Shown: positions 17,812-28,113 of the stretch, in pieces
Layout of the letters: every line of letters begins with the position of its first letter
How positions within the stretch are numbered: position 1 is the stretch's first letter
Origin: Thermodesulfomicrobium sp. WS
GTDB taxonomy: Bacteria; Desulfobacterota; Desulfovibrionia; Desulfovibrionales; Desulfomicrobiaceae
Direction of reading: 5' to 3'
DNA length: 64,000 nt
NCBI RefSeq assembly: GCF_027925145.1
Contig: NZ_AP027130.1
Span: 868,001 to 932,000, forward strand
Program-made: the position numbers and the translations under genes
Notes under the pieces: generated by a model
Database searches by the model: none
What the model was told of the DNA's origin: nothing
The model's input: the letters and a program-made list of their open reading frames with translations, nothing else

Positions 17812-20225
17812 TGGTCATCCTTGGGGCAGGGGCGGCGCTCTTCCCGCGGCAGGGTGAGCACGAAGAGCGCGCCGCCTTGGTTGAACGCTTCAATGGTTCC
17901 GCCCATATCGTGCATCAGTCCAAAGGCGACGGCAAGACCGAGACCGGTGCCGCGGCCCACCGCTTTGGTGGTGAAGAACGGATCGAAAATATGGGGCAGG
18001 TTGCTTTCCGGGATTCCGGGGCCGTCGTCCGCCACGGTGATCACGGCGTGGCGGCGATCTTCGCTGCAAGCCGCGCGCAGCGTGATGGTCCCGGCATGGG
18101 GCTCCACGGCGTCCAGAGCGTTGAGAAGCAGATTGGAGACGACTTGCTCCAAGGCGCTGGCGTCCGCGCGGGCGAAAAGCGGGTCAGGCGGCAGCTCGAG
18201 ACGAAGCTCGCAGCGCCGGGCCTGGGCCTGGACTTCGAAGATGCGGGCAAGCCCGGTGAGGAGAGCGCTGATGTCACAGGGGCCTGTCTGCGCCGGGCGC
18301 GGCCGGGCAAAATCCAAGAGGTCGCGCAGGACCTTCTTGGCGGACACGGCGTGGCGCTCGATGACCGCCAGGTCTTCCAGGCATTGGGGATCGCTGATGC
18401 TCTGGCGCAGGAGTTCCGTATAGCACACGATGACCCCGAGGGGGTTATTGACCTCGTGTGCCAGCCCTGCGGCGAGCTTGCCCACGGCCACGAGTTTTTC
18501 CGTCTGGCGCAGCCGCTCCAGCATGCGGCGTTCGGTGGTGTTTTCTCGGGCGTAGACCACGAAACGGCGGGGGTGATCCGGAGGCGAGTGGAGCGCGTAG
18601 CGCGCCACGACGAAAGAGCGGCCGTCTTCCAGGGTAATGGAGGAGAGGATGGGCGTTTGCTGGGCTTCATCTTCGCTGGGGTCAAAGGGGTGGTCGCCGA
18701 AGAAGCGGGGCGGCAGCTTGAGGGGTTCGCTGGCCGTGGCGGGGTCGCCGAGGGCGAGCGCCAAGGCGCGGGCAGGCTCGTTGGCGAGCAGGATGGTGCG
18801 GTGGTTGTCCACGAGTGCCAGGGGATCGGAGATGCCATCGAAGATGGAGGCGAGGAGTGCGTTTTGCGCCATGAGGGAGTTGATAGCGTCCAGGTTTTCG
18901 AGGGCCAGAGCCAATTGGTGGCCGATGGCTTGGTAGAGCTCCGGGGCGTGGGAGGCTGGGGTGGGGCCTTGAGGGGGAAAGTGCAGGCGCAGGATCCCCC
19001 GGCTGATGTCTGTGGTGCGCACCGGGATGAGCACTTCGCTCTCGGTGGTCACCATCTCTCCGGAGGCGATGATGTCGCGCCAGTTGTTCGGTGGCTCAGG
19101 CAGTTGGGCGTCGCGCGGCCAGAGGACGGATCCGATGCCGGAGCCGCATTGGTAATACACCCAGTCTGCCCCGAAGCGTTTTCCCAGTTGAGGCAGTGTG
19201 GAGCCAAGCAGCTCGGTGTTGGTGTGGGCGCTGTTGATGGTGTGGAGGAGGTCGACGAAAAGGGCCACGTCGGCGCGCCGTTCCTGGGCCTCGTGGGTGA
19301 GCTCGCGGGTGCGGGTGGCGACCATGTCTTCCAGGTTGCGGGCGTATTGTTCGATGTTTTCCCGTGCCTCTTTGAGCCGGACCGCCAAGGTCTCGATGCC
19401 GGTGTAGATCTCCTCGATTTCATCGGGCGAGGCCTCCACGGGCGGGTTGGTGGTGCTGAGCGCTTCGCGGGGAAAGTAGTGGCGCAAGACATCGGTGACG
19501 CGGCGAAGATTGGCCACGACTAAACGATCGAAAAAGAGCTGCATGGTGAGATAGAGCCCCGCCAGGCCCACGGCAAAGAGCGAAAGAAATCCTATGGTCT
19601 TGCCTTTGATCTGTCCCAGGGCGCTGCCCACCGGCACCACCACCATGTCCAGTCCCACCAGTTCTCCAGTGTGCCGCCAAAAGCCACGCTTGTTTCCGTA
19701 ACGCTCGATGAGGGTTTTCGGCGCGTCGGCGGGCCTGCCGTGGCAGCGCAGGCACGAGGCTTGGAGCCGTACTGGCCGGGCGGCGAGGAATACTTCTTCT
19801 CCATTGTATTGGGTAATCTCTTCGATACGGGTCAGGGTTGGAGCTGCGGCAAAGCGTTCCATGGTGGCGCGTTCGAAGGGGTCGGCCTCGGAATCGGGAT
19901 TTCTGGCCCCCACGGCCACGCGGCGGTAGCGGATCTGTTCCTCATGAAGCCCCAGGCTGCTCATGATTTTGCGGGTGACATACGAGGTGGACATGGCCTC
20001 GAGGATGAAGGCGTCGGGGTCGAGATGGGCGTACATGGTCGGTCGGAGCTCCGTGCTCACGTAGGTCTGAATGGCCTCGGCTTGGGAGAGGATGAGCGAT
20101 GCCTTGTGCTCGGTGTCAGTGACGAGCTGATCCCGAAGATTGATGGAGAGGAGCACGGCAAAAAAAACGCCCAAACTCCCCATGCTCAGGGACAAGACCA
20201 GGAGAAAACGCTGCTTGAGGGACAT
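17808..20225 (-). CDS. Membrane histidine kinase with c-type-heme (Tll0287/DUF3365-like) periplasmic sensor
   Basis: Start chosen at ATG 20225 behind AAGGAG, giving 805 residues. Order: membrane helix (about 7-29); periplasmic sensor with CLRCH at 158-162, a c-type heme attachment motif in a Tll0287/DUF3365-type domain; second helix (about 209-230); HAMP-like and coiled linker (230-315); GAF-like domain (about 320-450); PAS-like domain (about 455-565); HisKA with GLAHEVNNPLG (His590); and a HATPase with DDGPGIPESNLPHIFDPFFT and GTGLGLAVAFG. Heme binding suggests redox or gas sensing in the periplasm; the ligand is unknown. It is co-transcribed with the sigma-54 regulator. Confidence 0.92.
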
Positions 20226-20277
20226 CTGCTCGCTCCTTGGTTTTTCCTTGCAGGAGGTTTTCTGGGAGGGGCTGGCA

Positions 20278-20297
20278 ATGCAGCCTGAGGAATGCAT
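20278..20297. promoter_or_regulatory. Candidate upstream activator site (inverted repeat)
   Basis: ATGCA (20278-20282) and TGCAT (20293-20297) form an inverted repeat separated by 10 bases, about 100 bases upstream of the sigma-54-like promoter of the YeiH-like gene. Position and symmetry fit an NtrC-family dimer site, but the motif is short and only one clear copy is visible. Confidence 0.35.
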
Positions 20298-20379
20298 CCT
20301 GCTATCTGGAGTTGGCAGTCTATGGAAGATTGACTCAAAAATAATTTTTTATTTCAAGATGATATCGTTATTTTTTTGT

Positions 20380-20395
20380 CGGCATGCTTTTTGTT
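20380..20395 (+). promoter_or_regulatory. Candidate sigma-54 promoter of the YeiH-like gene
   Basis: The sequence CGGCATGCTTTTTGTT has GG (20381-20382) and GT (20393-20394) 12 bases apart, close to TGGCAC-N5-TTGCW but with T in place of C in the -12 pair. It lies about 75 bases upstream of ATG 20469 in an AT-rich stretch. It is divergent from a gene for a sigma-54 activator, which raises its plausibility. Confidence 0.4.
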
Positions 20396-20468
20396 TATTA
20401 CGGTTATGCCCCAGCCGCCCTGGGCGGTATGAGGAGTGTCTGTCAACGAAACACGCAAGGAGGAATGC

Positions 20469-22199
20469 ATGGCTGACGACGTTGTCATTGATCGAGGCAA
20501 AAGCCAACTCTCGGACCTCTGGACCAAGGAAGATTACTGGGCTATTTGGCTCGGTTTTCTGGTCATTCTGGTAAGTCTGGGGGTGTATCTGAACTCCGAC
20601 ATCCGCACCGATATCGAAAAAAAGATCGCTGCGGCCAACCAGGTCCAGCAACAAGAAGCCAGTGCGCCGTTCAAGACCATCGCTTGGTACAAGGCCGATG
20701 ACGAGAAGAAATCGCTCAAGGCTTCCAGCAGTCCTTTCGGCAAGTTTGTCTCCCATTGGACCAAACATCCTGGAGGGTGGGAGAGCAACGTCTTGGATTC
20801 GTTCATCAAAACCGAAGAGCAGGCCAAGGAGGCCAGTGCCAAGGCCATGCCCAAGTACGAAGAAGCCAAGGCGAAGGCCGAAGCGGCTCTCACTGCGGCC
20901 AAGGCCGCGGAAGACGCCGCTCGGGCGGCCAATTTCCAAGATGCAGGGCTCAATGACGCTGCCAAGGCCGCCATTGCCCAGTGGCGGGATGCTGCCAAGG
21001 CCGCCAAGGAGGCCAAGGCCAAGACCGAGGTCAAGCCTTTCAACGTCATTCCCTCGCTCATTGGATTGGCGGTGTTTTTGGCGTTGTTCTTCTCCATTGG
21101 CACTTTTTTCATGGGGAAAAGCGTCCCGGCGTTTATTCAGGGCTTTTTCTTGGTGTTTTTGGTGGGCGTGCTTGCCTATGTCCTGGGGAACCAGGCCATT
21201 TCCAAACAGTATGGCTTTGGCGCCGAGGCATGGGGTGTTGTGCTCGGAATGCTTATCGCCAATACCATCGGCACCCCGCAGTGGGCCAAGCAGGGGTGCG
21301 AGGTGGAGTACTTCATCAAGACCGGCTTGGTGCTTTTGGGCGGGGAAGTGCTTTTCAACAAGATCGTGGCCATCGGTATCCCGGGGATCTTCGTGGCCTG
21401 GGTGGTGACGCCCATCGTGCTGATCGTGACCTTCATCTTTGGCCAGAAGGTCCTGAAGATGCCCTCGCCTACCCTCAACATCGTCATCTCTGCGGATATG
21501 TCCGTGTGCGGCACCTCGGCGGCCATCGCCACGGCTGCGGCCTGCCGGGCCAAGAAAGAAGAGCTCACGCTGTCCATCGGCCTGTCCCTGGTGTTCACGG
21601 CCATCATGATGATCGCCATGCCCGCCTTCATCAAGGCCGTAGGGATGCCGGAAGTTTTGGGCGGCGCCTGGATCGGCGGCACCATCGACTCCACCGGTGC
21701 CGTGGCAGCGGCGGGCGCTTTCTTGGGGCCCAAAGCCATGTACGTGGCTGCCACCATCAAGATGATCCAGAACGTGCTCATCGGCGTCACCGCCTTTGGT
21801 GTGGCCGTATACTGGTGCACCAAGATGGAGTGCCGCGAGGGAGAACGGGTGGGACTCGACGAGATCTGGCACCGTTTCCCCAAGTTCGTGTTGGGTTTCT
21901 TGGCCGCCTCGATCGTCATTTCGTTCATCTCCGGATCGCTGGGCCATGATCTCGGCTCGGCCCTCGTGGACCACGGTGTCGTGGCTGGCGGCACCAAGCC
22001 TATTCGGGACTGGGCTTTTACCTTGTCTTTTGCGGCCATCGGGTTGTCCACCAACTTCCGGGAATTGGCCCATTACTTCAAGGGCGGCAAGCCGGTGATC
22101 CTTTATGTGTGCGGTCAGTCGTTCAACCTGGCGTTGACCTTGGCCATGGCTTACGTTATGTTCTACATTGTATTTCCAGAAATCACGGCCAAGATTTAG
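20469..22199 (+). CDS. YeiH-like (UPF0324) putative anion/sulfate exporter with large N-terminal insertion
   Basis: A 576-residue membrane protein; family members are usually about 340. ATG 20469 follows AAGGAGG. One membrane helix (about 23-42) leads to a ~145-residue soluble stretch. Its second half (about 115-187) is Ala/Lys/Glu-rich and predicted helical or coiled coil. The conserved YeiH core follows, with about ten membrane segments, [30 protein letters not shown] and [18 protein letters not shown]. Some family members are annotated as sulfate exporters; the substrate here is inferred only. It is divergent from the heme sensor kinase and sigma-54 regulator and is followed by a terminator. 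Confidence 0.85.
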   Translation: MADDVVIDRGKSQLSDLWTKEDYWAIWLGFLVILVSLGVYLNSDIRTDIEKKIAAANQVQQQEASAPFKTIAWYKADDEKKSLKASSSPFGKFVSHWTKHPGGWESNVLDSFIKTEEQAKEASAKAMPKYEEAKAKAEAALTAAKAAEDAARAANFQDAGLNDAAKAAIAQWRDAAKAAKEAKAKTEVKPFNVIPSLIGLAVFLALFFSIGTFFMGKSVPAFIQGFFLVFLVGVLAYVLGNQAISKQYGFGAEAWGVVLGMLIANTIGTPQWAKQGCEVEYFIKTGLVLLGGEVLFNKIVAIGIPGIFVAWVVTPIVLIVTFIFGQKVLKMPSPTLNIVISADMSVCGTSAAIATAAACRAKKEELTLSIGLSLVFTAIMMIAMPAFIKAVGMPEVLGGAWIGGTIDSTGAVAAAGAFLGPKAMYVAATIKMIQNVLIGVTAFGVAVYWCTKMECREGERVGLDEIWHRFPKFVLGFLAASIVISFISGSLGHDLGSALVDHGVVAGGTKPIRDWAFTLSFAAIGLSTNFRELAHYFKGGKPVILYVCGQSFNLALTLAMAYVMFYIVFPEITAKI

Positions 22200-22216
22200 T
22201 GGAGTGAGATGAATGG

Positions 22217-22253
22217 AAAAGGAGGGAGAAGGTTGATCCCTCCTTTTCTTTTT
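22217..22253 (+). terminator. Terminator of the YeiH-like gene
   Basis: AAAAGGAGGGA (22217-22227) pairs with TCCCTCCTTTT (22237-22247) across a 9-base loop, followed by CTTTTT. The next gene's ribosome site (GGGAGG) starts within the tail. Confidence 0.85.
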
Positions 22254-22264
22254 GGGAGGCTGAT

Positions 22265-22510
22265 ATGTCTCATGTTGTCAAGGGGATTCTTTGCGGGGTA
22301 TGCTTTTTTGGGTTCGTTTTTTCGGTATTGCCTTGGATGACGAATCATGTTTCTATTTTACGGCAAATGCATGAAGTTTTAGAGTGGCATGATATTGATC
22401 CGAGTCGATTTTACTATTCCAACGTTCCCCAGACATTGGAGGGCGCCTGGTATTTGCGAAACGCGTTGCAGTCACCCCAGGACGTGGATCAGGGCAAAGG
22501 TGGCCGGTAG
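22265..22510 (+). CDS. Small membrane-anchored protein, unknown
   Basis: An 81-residue protein with a good ribosome site (GGGAGG, 22253-22258) before ATG 22265. Residues 5-25 form one hydrophobic helix (GILCGVCFFGFVFSVLPWM). A polar tail follows with MHEVLEWHDIDPSRFYY and LEGAWYLRNAL. Its first ~200 bases are clearly lower in GC than their neighbours. It sits just behind the YeiH-like gene's terminator and its last 39 bases overlap the convergent AEC transporter gene. I do not recognise the family. An accessory role to the YeiH transporter is possible from position only. Confidence 0.55.
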   Translation: MSHVVKGILCGVCFFGFVFSVLPWMTNHVSILRQMHEVLEWHDIDPSRFYYSNVPQTLEGAWYLRNALQSPQDVDQGKGGR

Positions 22511-23404
22511 GGTCACGGTGGCGAATACGGTAGTTCCGAGCACTGCCAGCGAAATGGTGGGGGCGAGGGTGCCGTAGGCTTCGGCGAGCACGAAGGCCAT
22601 GGTCCCCACCGGCATGGCCGCGAGCATGGTGCCCATGGCGCGCCATGTGGGATCCACCTGCCACAGGGAGAGCACGACGAAGGTGACGGCGGGCTGCACG
22701 AAGAGTTTGACCGCGCCGATGAGCAGGTGATTGGGGCCAAGATCGCGGATGGTGGCGCGTGCCGTGCGGGCCAGCGTCATGCCGATGGCGATGAGGGCGA
22801 GCGGTGAAGCCGTATGGCCGAGCATCTGGCAGGGCACCGTGATCCACTGCGGAAGCCGGATGCCGACGACGGCCACGGCAAGACCGGCGAGGCTTCCCAG
22901 AAGCAGGGGATTTCGGGCGAGAACGCCCAAAAGGGCGCGTCCTGCAGTCTGGGGACTGTGCTGCCGCTCCAGGACGAAGACGGCGGCCAGCACAAAAGGC
23001 AGGCCAAACAGGGCGAAAATCCCCATGGCGAGTACGGCGTCCGGATTTTGGGGAAAGAGCAGCTGCAGCACCGGCAGCCCCACGAATGCGGCGTTGGAAA
23101 AGGTGGCGGCAAAGGCCACGAACCAGGATTGCGGGTTGGTATACCACCGGCGGACAAGGGCCGCGGTACCGACAAACGGGATGAGGGTGCCGAGGACCAC
23201 CCCTCCCACAAACCCGGCCTGGAAAATGCGCGCAAGGGACGCCTGGGCGATGCTGGAGAAGAGCAGCAGCGGCAGGGCCAGACGGTAGACAAAGGTGTTG
23301 AGGATGCTCCCGGCTGTCGGGGGCAGGATATCCAGACGAAAGATCACTGCCCCGAGGAGCATGAGTACGAACACCGGGGCGATGGTGGAAAAGATTTCGA
23401 GCAT
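22472..23404 (-). CDS. AEC-family (auxin efflux carrier-like) permease
   Basis: A 310-residue protein with about ten membrane segments in two repeats. The N terminus ([19 protein letters not shown]), the first-repeat stretch [20 protein letters not shown] and the second-repeat stretch [21 protein letters not shown] match the AEC family. Bacterial members export or take up small organic acids such as malate or malonate; the substrate here is unknown. It lies 65 bases after lon on the same strand. Confidence 0.88.
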   Translation of the reverse strand: MLEIFSTIAPVFVLMLLGAVIFRLDILPPTAGSILNTFVYRLALPLLLFSSIAQASLARIFQAGFVGGVVLGTLIPFVGTAALVRRWYTNPQSWFVAFAATFSNAAFVGLPVLQLLFPQNPDAVLAMGIFALFGLPFVLAAVFVLERQHSPQTAGRALLGVLARNPLLLGSLAGLAVAVVGIRLPQWITVPCQMLGHTASPLALIAIGMTLARTARATIRDLGPNHLLIGAVKLFVQPAVTFVVLSLWQVDPTWRAMGTMLAAMPVGTMAFVLAEAYGTLAPTISLAVLGTTVFATVTLPATFALIHVLG

Positions 23405-23469
23405 CGTGGGGAGAGTGTTGGGGAAAAAGATGCGGCGGGCAAGGATCGCGCCGTGCCCGCCGCGGGTGT

Positions 23470-25851
23470 TTACTTTTGGGCTTCGCCCAGCACGTGGGGC
23501 CAGATTTCGTCGATGGTGTTGACGAGTGTGACTTCCACCCGCCGCAGGAGCTCCTTGGGGATCTCTTCCAGGTCATGGGCGTTGCGCTGCGGCAGGAACA
23601 CCCGCCGTACCCCGTGGCTCATGGCCGCGAGGATCTTTTCCTTGATGCCGCCCACAGGCAGCACCCGGCCGCGCAGGGTGATCTCCCCGGTCATGGCCGC
23701 GTCCGCAGCCACCGGTCGTCCGGTGAGGGCGGAGAACAGGGCCGTTACCATGGTGACGCCCGCCGAAGGCCCGTCCTTGGGGGTGGCGCCGGCGGGGACA
23801 TGGATGTGGACGTCATGGGTCTCGAAGAAATCGTCCGCAAGTCCCAGGTCTTTGGCCCGGGCCCGGGCCACACTGAGCGCCGCCTGGGCGCTTTCTTTCA
23901 TGACATCGCCCAGCTTGCCAGTGAGGATGAGTTTGCCCTTGCCCGGAAGCAGGGTGCACTCGATGTGCAGCACCTCGCCGCCGTAGGGAGTCCACGCCAA
24001 ACCTAAGGCCACGCCCACGGGCAGGTTCGCTTCTCGTTCCTCCTCCAGGAATTTGGGCTGCCCGAGAAGTTTAGGGAGCCTGGCCACCGTCACCCGGAAG
24101 GGCGGCGTCTGCCCTTCGGCCACCTTGCGGGCGTATTTGCGGCACACAGCCCCGATTTCCCGCTCCAGGTTCCGCAGCCCCGCCTCACGGGTGTATTCCC
24201 GGATGATGCGTATCATGACCGGGTCGGGGATGAGGACGTCCCCCTTCTGGAGCCCGTTTTCCTTCAGCTGTCGTTCCAGGATGTAGCGCTGGGCAATGGC
24301 GACCTTCTCCTGCTCCGTGTAGCCCGGGATGCGGATGACCTCCATGCGGTCCAAGAGGGCCGAGGGGATGGTGTCCAGCATGTTGGCGGTGCAGATGAAC
24401 ATTACCTTGGAGAGGTCGTAGGGCACGCCCAGGTAGTGGTCGGTAAAGGCGTTGTTCTGCTCCGGGTCGAGGACCTCCAGCAGGGCCGAGGACGGGTCGC
24501 CGCGGAAATCGGTGCCCAGTTTGTCGATCTCGTCGAGCATGATCACCGGATTGATGGTACCGGCGTCCTTCATGGCCTGGAGGATGCGGCCGGGCATGGC
24601 GCCGATGTAGGTGCGCCGATGGCCGCGGATTTCCGCCTCGTCCCGCATGCCGCCCAAGGACATGCGGACGAACTTGCGCCCCAAGGCCCGGGCAATGGAG
24701 CGGCCCAGCGAGGTCTTGCCCACTCCGGGCGGGCCGACGAAGCAGAGGATGGGGCCTTTCATGTGCGGGTTGAGTTTGCGCACCGCCAGGTATTCGAGGA
24801 TCCGCTCTTTCACCTTGTGGAGGTCGTAATGGTCTTCGTCCAGGATGGCTGCGGCCTCGGCGATGTCGATGCGGTCCTTGGAGGCCTTTTTCCAGGGCAG
24901 ATCCAGGATCCAGTCCAAATAGGTGCGGACGATGGTGGCCTCGGAGGAGTCGGGGTGCATGTTCTCCAGCCGCGAGAGCTGCTTGTCCGCTTCCTTTTTC
25001 ACCTTCTTGGGCAGTCCCGCCTTGGCGAGCGCTTGGCGCAACTCCTCGATTTCGTCGTTTTCTCCGCCGGAATCCCCGAGCTCCTTGCGGATGGCCTTGA
25101 GTTGTTCGCGCAGGAAGTAGTCCCGCTGCGCCTTGTCCATGCCTTCTTTGGCCATGGACTGGATCTTGGCCTGCAAGGTAGCCACTTCCACCTCGCGGGT
25201 GAGCTCTTGGTTGACCAGGCGCAGCCGTTCCAGGGGGTCCTGGCATTCCAGGATGCGCTGGGCGTTTGCGGTCTTCATGCGCAAATTGGCGGCCACCAAG
25301 TCCGCCAGCCGGCCGGGATCGGGCACGTTGTGGAGGAGCTGCAGCATCTCCGTGGCGTCGATGCCGCGCAGCTGTAAAATCCGTTCGGTCTGTTCGCGCA
25401 CCGTGCGCAGCAAGGCCTCTTGTTCCGGGCCGCCGTCCAGGGCCGCAGGCTCTTCCCAGGGCTCGATTTCCACCAAGTCATAGGGGTCGGTTTGGAGGAA
25501 CCTTTTGATGCGCGCCCGGCTCACCCCTTGGACCAGGACCTTGAGGCGGCCGTCGGGCATCTTGAGCATGCGCATGATCATGGCCACGGTGCCTACGGTG
25601 TAGAGGTCGTCCGGCCCGGGCTCGTCGGTGTCTTCGTCTTTCTGGGTGCAGATGAGGATGTAGCGGCCTGCGGACAAGGCGGCATCCACGGCGAGCACGC
25701 TTTTTTCCCGGCCCACGAAAAGCGGCAGGATCATGAAGTTGAAGACCACCACGTCGCGCACGGCCAAAAGCGGCATGGTGGTGGGGAGCTCATTTTCCGG
25801 GGTGTCCTTTTTTTCGGTTTCTGGGGTTTCTGGGATATGGATTTCACTCAT
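23470..25851 (-). CDS. lon: ATP-dependent protease Lon
   Basis: A 793-residue cytosolic AAA+ serine protease. ATG 25851 follows GAGGAG; a longer open frame upstream runs into radC antisense and is rejected. The N-terminal substrate-binding domain begins at [11 protein letters not shown]. Walker A is GPPGVGKT (373-380), Walker B is VIMLDEID, and the proteolytic Ser696 in KDGPSAGVT and Lys739 in GGIKEK form the catalytic dyad. It degrades misfolded and regulatory proteins. A possible promoter and a palindrome lie 60-90 bases upstream. Confidence 0.97.
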   Translation of the reverse strand: MSEIHIPETPETEKKDTPENELPTTMPLLAVRDVVVFNFMILPLFVGREKSVLAVDAALSAGRYILICTQKDEDTDEPGPDDLYTVGTVAMIMRMLKMPDGRLKVLVQGVSRARIKRFLQTDPYDLVEIEPWEEPAALDGGPEQEALLRTVREQTERILQLRGIDATEMLQLLHNVPDPGRLADLVAANLRMKTANAQRILECQDPLERLRLVNQELTREVEVATLQAKIQSMAKEGMDKAQRDYFLREQLKAIRKELGDSGGENDEIEELRQALAKAGLPKKVKKEADKQLSRLENMHPDSSEATIVRTYLDWILDLPWKKASKDRIDIAEAAAILDEDHYDLHKVKERILEYLAVRKLNPHMKGPILCFVGPPGVGKTSLGRSIARALGRKFVRMSLGGMRDEAEIRGHRRTYIGAMPGRILQAMKDAGTINPVIMLDEIDKLGTDFRGDPSSALLEVLDPEQNNAFTDHYLGVPYDLSKVMFICTANMLDTIPSALLDRMEVIRIPGYTEQEKVAIAQRYILERQLKENGLQKGDVLIPDPVMIRIIREYTREAGLRNLEREIGAVCRKYARKVAEGQTPPFRVTVARLPKLLGQPKFLEEEREANLPVGVALGLAWTPYGGEVLHIECTLLPGKGKLILTGKLGDVMKESAQAALSVARARAKDLGLADDFFETHDVHIHVPAGATPKDGPSAGVTMVTALFSALTGRPVAADAAMTGEITLRGRVLPVGGIKEKILAAMSHGVRRVFLPQRNAHDLEEIPKELLRRVEVTLVNTIDEIWPHVLGEAQK

Positions 25852-25911
25852 GATGGACTCCTCGTAGGAAAAAGGAGGGTTTTGGGCGCAAGGACCCTGA
25901 TTCAGGGGCTT

Positions 25912-25939
25912 GATATAAGCGTTCTTGCGCCTGAGGCAA
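25912..25939 (-). promoter_or_regulatory. Candidate promoter for lon with overlapping palindrome
   Basis: On the minus strand TTGCCT (25939-25934) and TATATC (25917-25912) are spaced by 16 bases. The -35 side overlaps the imperfect palindrome CTTGCGCCTGAGGCAAG (25924-25940), an operator-like feature. No sigma-32 consensus is evident. Confidence 0.4.
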
Positions 25940-25963
25940 GAAAAAAAAGCCAAATTTTGCCGG

Positions 25964-26635
25964 CTAGAGCTGCCCGTTGGCGTGAAAGCTGTAAAAATCC
26001 GGGTTGCCGACGATGATGTGGTCCAGCAAGCGGAGTCCCAAATCCGCGCAGATGCGGCCCAGACGCTCGGTGAGGTCGTGGTCTGCCGGGGAAGGTGTGG
26101 GATCGCCGCTGGGGTGGTTGTGCACCACGATGATGCCGCTGGCGTGGTGGCGCAAGGCGAGTTCGGCGATCTCGCGGGGGTAGGCCGCGGTCTGGTCGAT
26201 GGTGCCCTGGGCGATGCGGGCAAGGTGCTGGAAGCGGTTTTTGGTGTTGAGGAAAAGCGCCCAAAACTCTTCCTTGGGTCGCAAGGCCAGGCGGGCACGC
26301 AGAAATCCCGCCACCTGCTCCGGGCTGGTGAACTGCTCCTTGCGGGCTACGGGTTCGGCCTCGGCGCGGGCCAAGAGTTCCTGGAAGGTGCACCACAGGG
26401 CGTGGACCGCGGGGCCGAGGCCGGGGGTTTGTGCCACCTGGTCGGGGGGCGCGAAGAGTATCCCGCGCACGGACCCAAAGCGGGCGAGCAATTCCTTGGC
26501 CATGGGTTTGGTGTCCCGGCGGGGCAGGGCAAAGGTGAGCAGCATCTCCACGAGTTCGTAATCGAGGAGTCCCTGGGGGTCGCGCAGTAAGCGTTGGCGC
26601 AGACGGGCGCGGTGGCCGGCGTGGTCGTGGCTCAT
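25964..26635 (-). CDS. radC: RadC-family JAB1/MPN-domain protein
   Basis: A 223-residue protein. An N-terminal helix-hairpin-helix region (FGSVRGILFAPPDQVAQTPGLG, split here) precedes the JAMM metal-binding motif VVHNHPSGDPTPSPADHDLT near residues 172-191. RadC was once linked to DNA repair, but its true activity is unresolved. Its start overlaps holA by 4 bases, so it is the last gene of the long housekeeping operon. Confidence 0.93.
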   Translation of the reverse strand: MSHDHAGHRARLRQRLLRDPQGLLDYELVEMLLTFALPRRDTKPMAKELLARFGSVRGILFAPPDQVAQTPGLGPAVHALWCTFQELLARAEAEPVARKEQFTSPEQVAGFLRARLALRPKEEFWALFLNTKNRFQHLARIAQGTIDQTAAYPREIAELALRHHASGIIVVHNHPSGDPTPSPADHDLTERLGRICADLGLRLLDHIIVGNPDFYSFHANGQL

Positions 26636-27588
26636 GGCTGGGAGGTGGCGTCGAGGAGGTGTTCTAGGGCTTGGGCCGGTCGCAGCCGACCGCTTTTGAT
26701 GGCGGTCTCGGCCTCGGCCACGCGCAGGAAGAGGCGGGCCGTGCCGGAAGGCCCCAGGCGTTGGGCCAGGGCCTGTTTGGCCTTGAGGACCGCGGCGGGC
26801 AGTCGCACCCCAGGGTCTTCGCCGCGGGTAAGCAGCCAGAGGATGCGGGCTTCACGGCGCACCAGGGCGAGCACGCCGAAGGTGGCCTCGCCGCTGGCCA
26901 TTTGCGGGTCGTGGCGGAGCTGCCGCCAAAGTTCTTCGGCCCTGGCGGGATTGAGGGCGGCCTGCATGAGGGCGAAGACGTCCCAGGTGGGAGCGCCGGT
27001 GAGGGATTGCAGGTGTTCCGGGGTGATGGTGGGGGAGTCACCTGCTGCAAGCAGCACCTTGTCCATTTCTGCGGCAATGGCGGCGGCCGAGAGGGGAAGG
27101 TGCTCCTGGAGCAGGCGCCGGGCCTCGGGGGCGATGGCCTTGCCGGCGGCGGCAAGGATGGCGCGGGCGCGCTCTTCGGCCTGGGCACGGCTCAGCCCCG
27201 GATGGCTCCATACCCATCCGCGTTGGGTGGCGGCGGCAAAGCATTTGGCCTTGCGGACCACTTGCGGGATTTTTGGGGCGAGGGAGCGTTCTTTCTTGCT
27301 CCACTCCCAATCCACCTCCAGGGCGAAAAAAGGATGGATGCCGGGGCGGCCTTGGCGCAGCAGGGCATCCAGCCGGGACCACACCTCGGCAGGGGCCAGG
27401 TGCGCCTGGCGCAGCAGCACGCCGCAGCCTGCCTCCCCCAGGGGAGGGATGGTGAGCTGCTGCCAGTAGCGGTCCGGCAAGGGCTCATCGCCCCAAAAGG
27501 AACGCAGGGAAAAGCCCGGAGCAAGACGTTTGCGGGCCTCCTCCAGTATGAGCTCCGCGTCCGGGCAAATGAGAAAGGTAAATGCCAT
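26632..27588 (-). CDS. holA: DNA polymerase III delta subunit
   Basis: A 318-residue divergent HolA: FTFLICPDAELILEEARKRL at the N terminus, a mid-domain with VVRKAKCF..LSRAQAEERA and the C-terminal LTGAPTWDVFALMQAALNPARAEELWRQL, which is the typical delta-subunit collar approach. It opens the sliding clamp during loading. Its position between lptE and radC, after leuS, is conserved in many proteobacteria (leuS-lptE-holA) and supports the call. Confidence 0.88.
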   Translation of the reverse strand: MAFTFLICPDAELILEEARKRLAPGFSLRSFWGDEPLPDRYWQQLTIPPLGEAGCGVLLRQAHLAPAEVWSRLDALLRQGRPGIHPFFALEVDWEWSKKERSLAPKIPQVVRKAKCFAAATQRGWVWSHPGLSRAQAEERARAILAAAGKAIAPEARRLLQEHLPLSAAAIAAEMDKVLLAAGDSPTITPEHLQSLTGAPTWDVFALMQAALNPARAEELWRQLRHDPQMASGEATFGVLALVRREARILWLLTRGEDPGVRLPAAVLKAKQALAQRLGPSGTARLFLRVAEAETAIKSGRLRPAQALEHLLDATSQP

Positions 27589-27591
27589 GGA

Positions 27592-28113
27592 CTAGAATTG
27601 GGGCTCCAGGCGGTCGGCCAGGCGGCGCATGGCCTCGGCAATGGCGCGCCGGGCGGCGCCTTCTTGGGAACTGAGGCCGCGGAAGGACTCCGCGGTGGTG
27701 ATGGGGCCCGAGTTCCACACCAGGGCGCCGGTGGCGGCATCCCGCATCAAGAGTTCCAAGGTGATGACCGCCTGCGACTTGAGGGTGATGTCGTCGCGGC
27801 CGGTCACCGAGGCCCCGGTGCCGTATTGGATCACCCGCAGGGTGAGCGAGAGGTCGGCGTTTTCCCGCTCTGTCCAAACGATGTCTCCCCGGCGGGAGAG
27901 CTCCTCGCGCAGGGCGATGCGGAGCGCCGGGCCCATCCAGGGCTCGGTGCTCGGCTGCTCCACCCGGGCGAGGTACAGACGTTTGCCCCCGCCCGGCAGT
28001 TGGAGTGCATTGCGGCCGTGGAGCTGGTAGCCGCAGGCGGCAAGCCCCACCAGCAGCAGACTAACGCACCACCACGTTGACCAGTTTTTTCGGGACCACG
28101 ATGACCTTGACAA
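27592..28113 (-). CDS. lptE: LPS-assembly lipoprotein LptE
   Basis: A 173-residue protein with a basic N terminus, a hydrophobic segment and lipobox LAAC (about residue 27), then GYQLHGRN, the usual LptE mature start. It plugs the LptD outer-membrane channel that inserts lipopolysaccharide. The only in-frame ATG (28113) lies 53 bases inside the leuS 3' end, so the two genes overlap in different frames. This is an unusual but plausible overlap, since no other start gives a signal peptide. Confidence 0.85.
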   Translation of the reverse strand: MSRSSWSRKNWSTWWCVSLLLVGLAACGYQLHGRNALQLPGGGKRLYLARVEQPSTEPWMGPALRIALREELSRRGDIVWTERENADLSLTLRVIQYGTGASVTGRDDITLKSQAVITLELLMRDAATGALVWNSGPITTAESFRGLSSQEGAARRAIAEAMRRLADRLEPQF

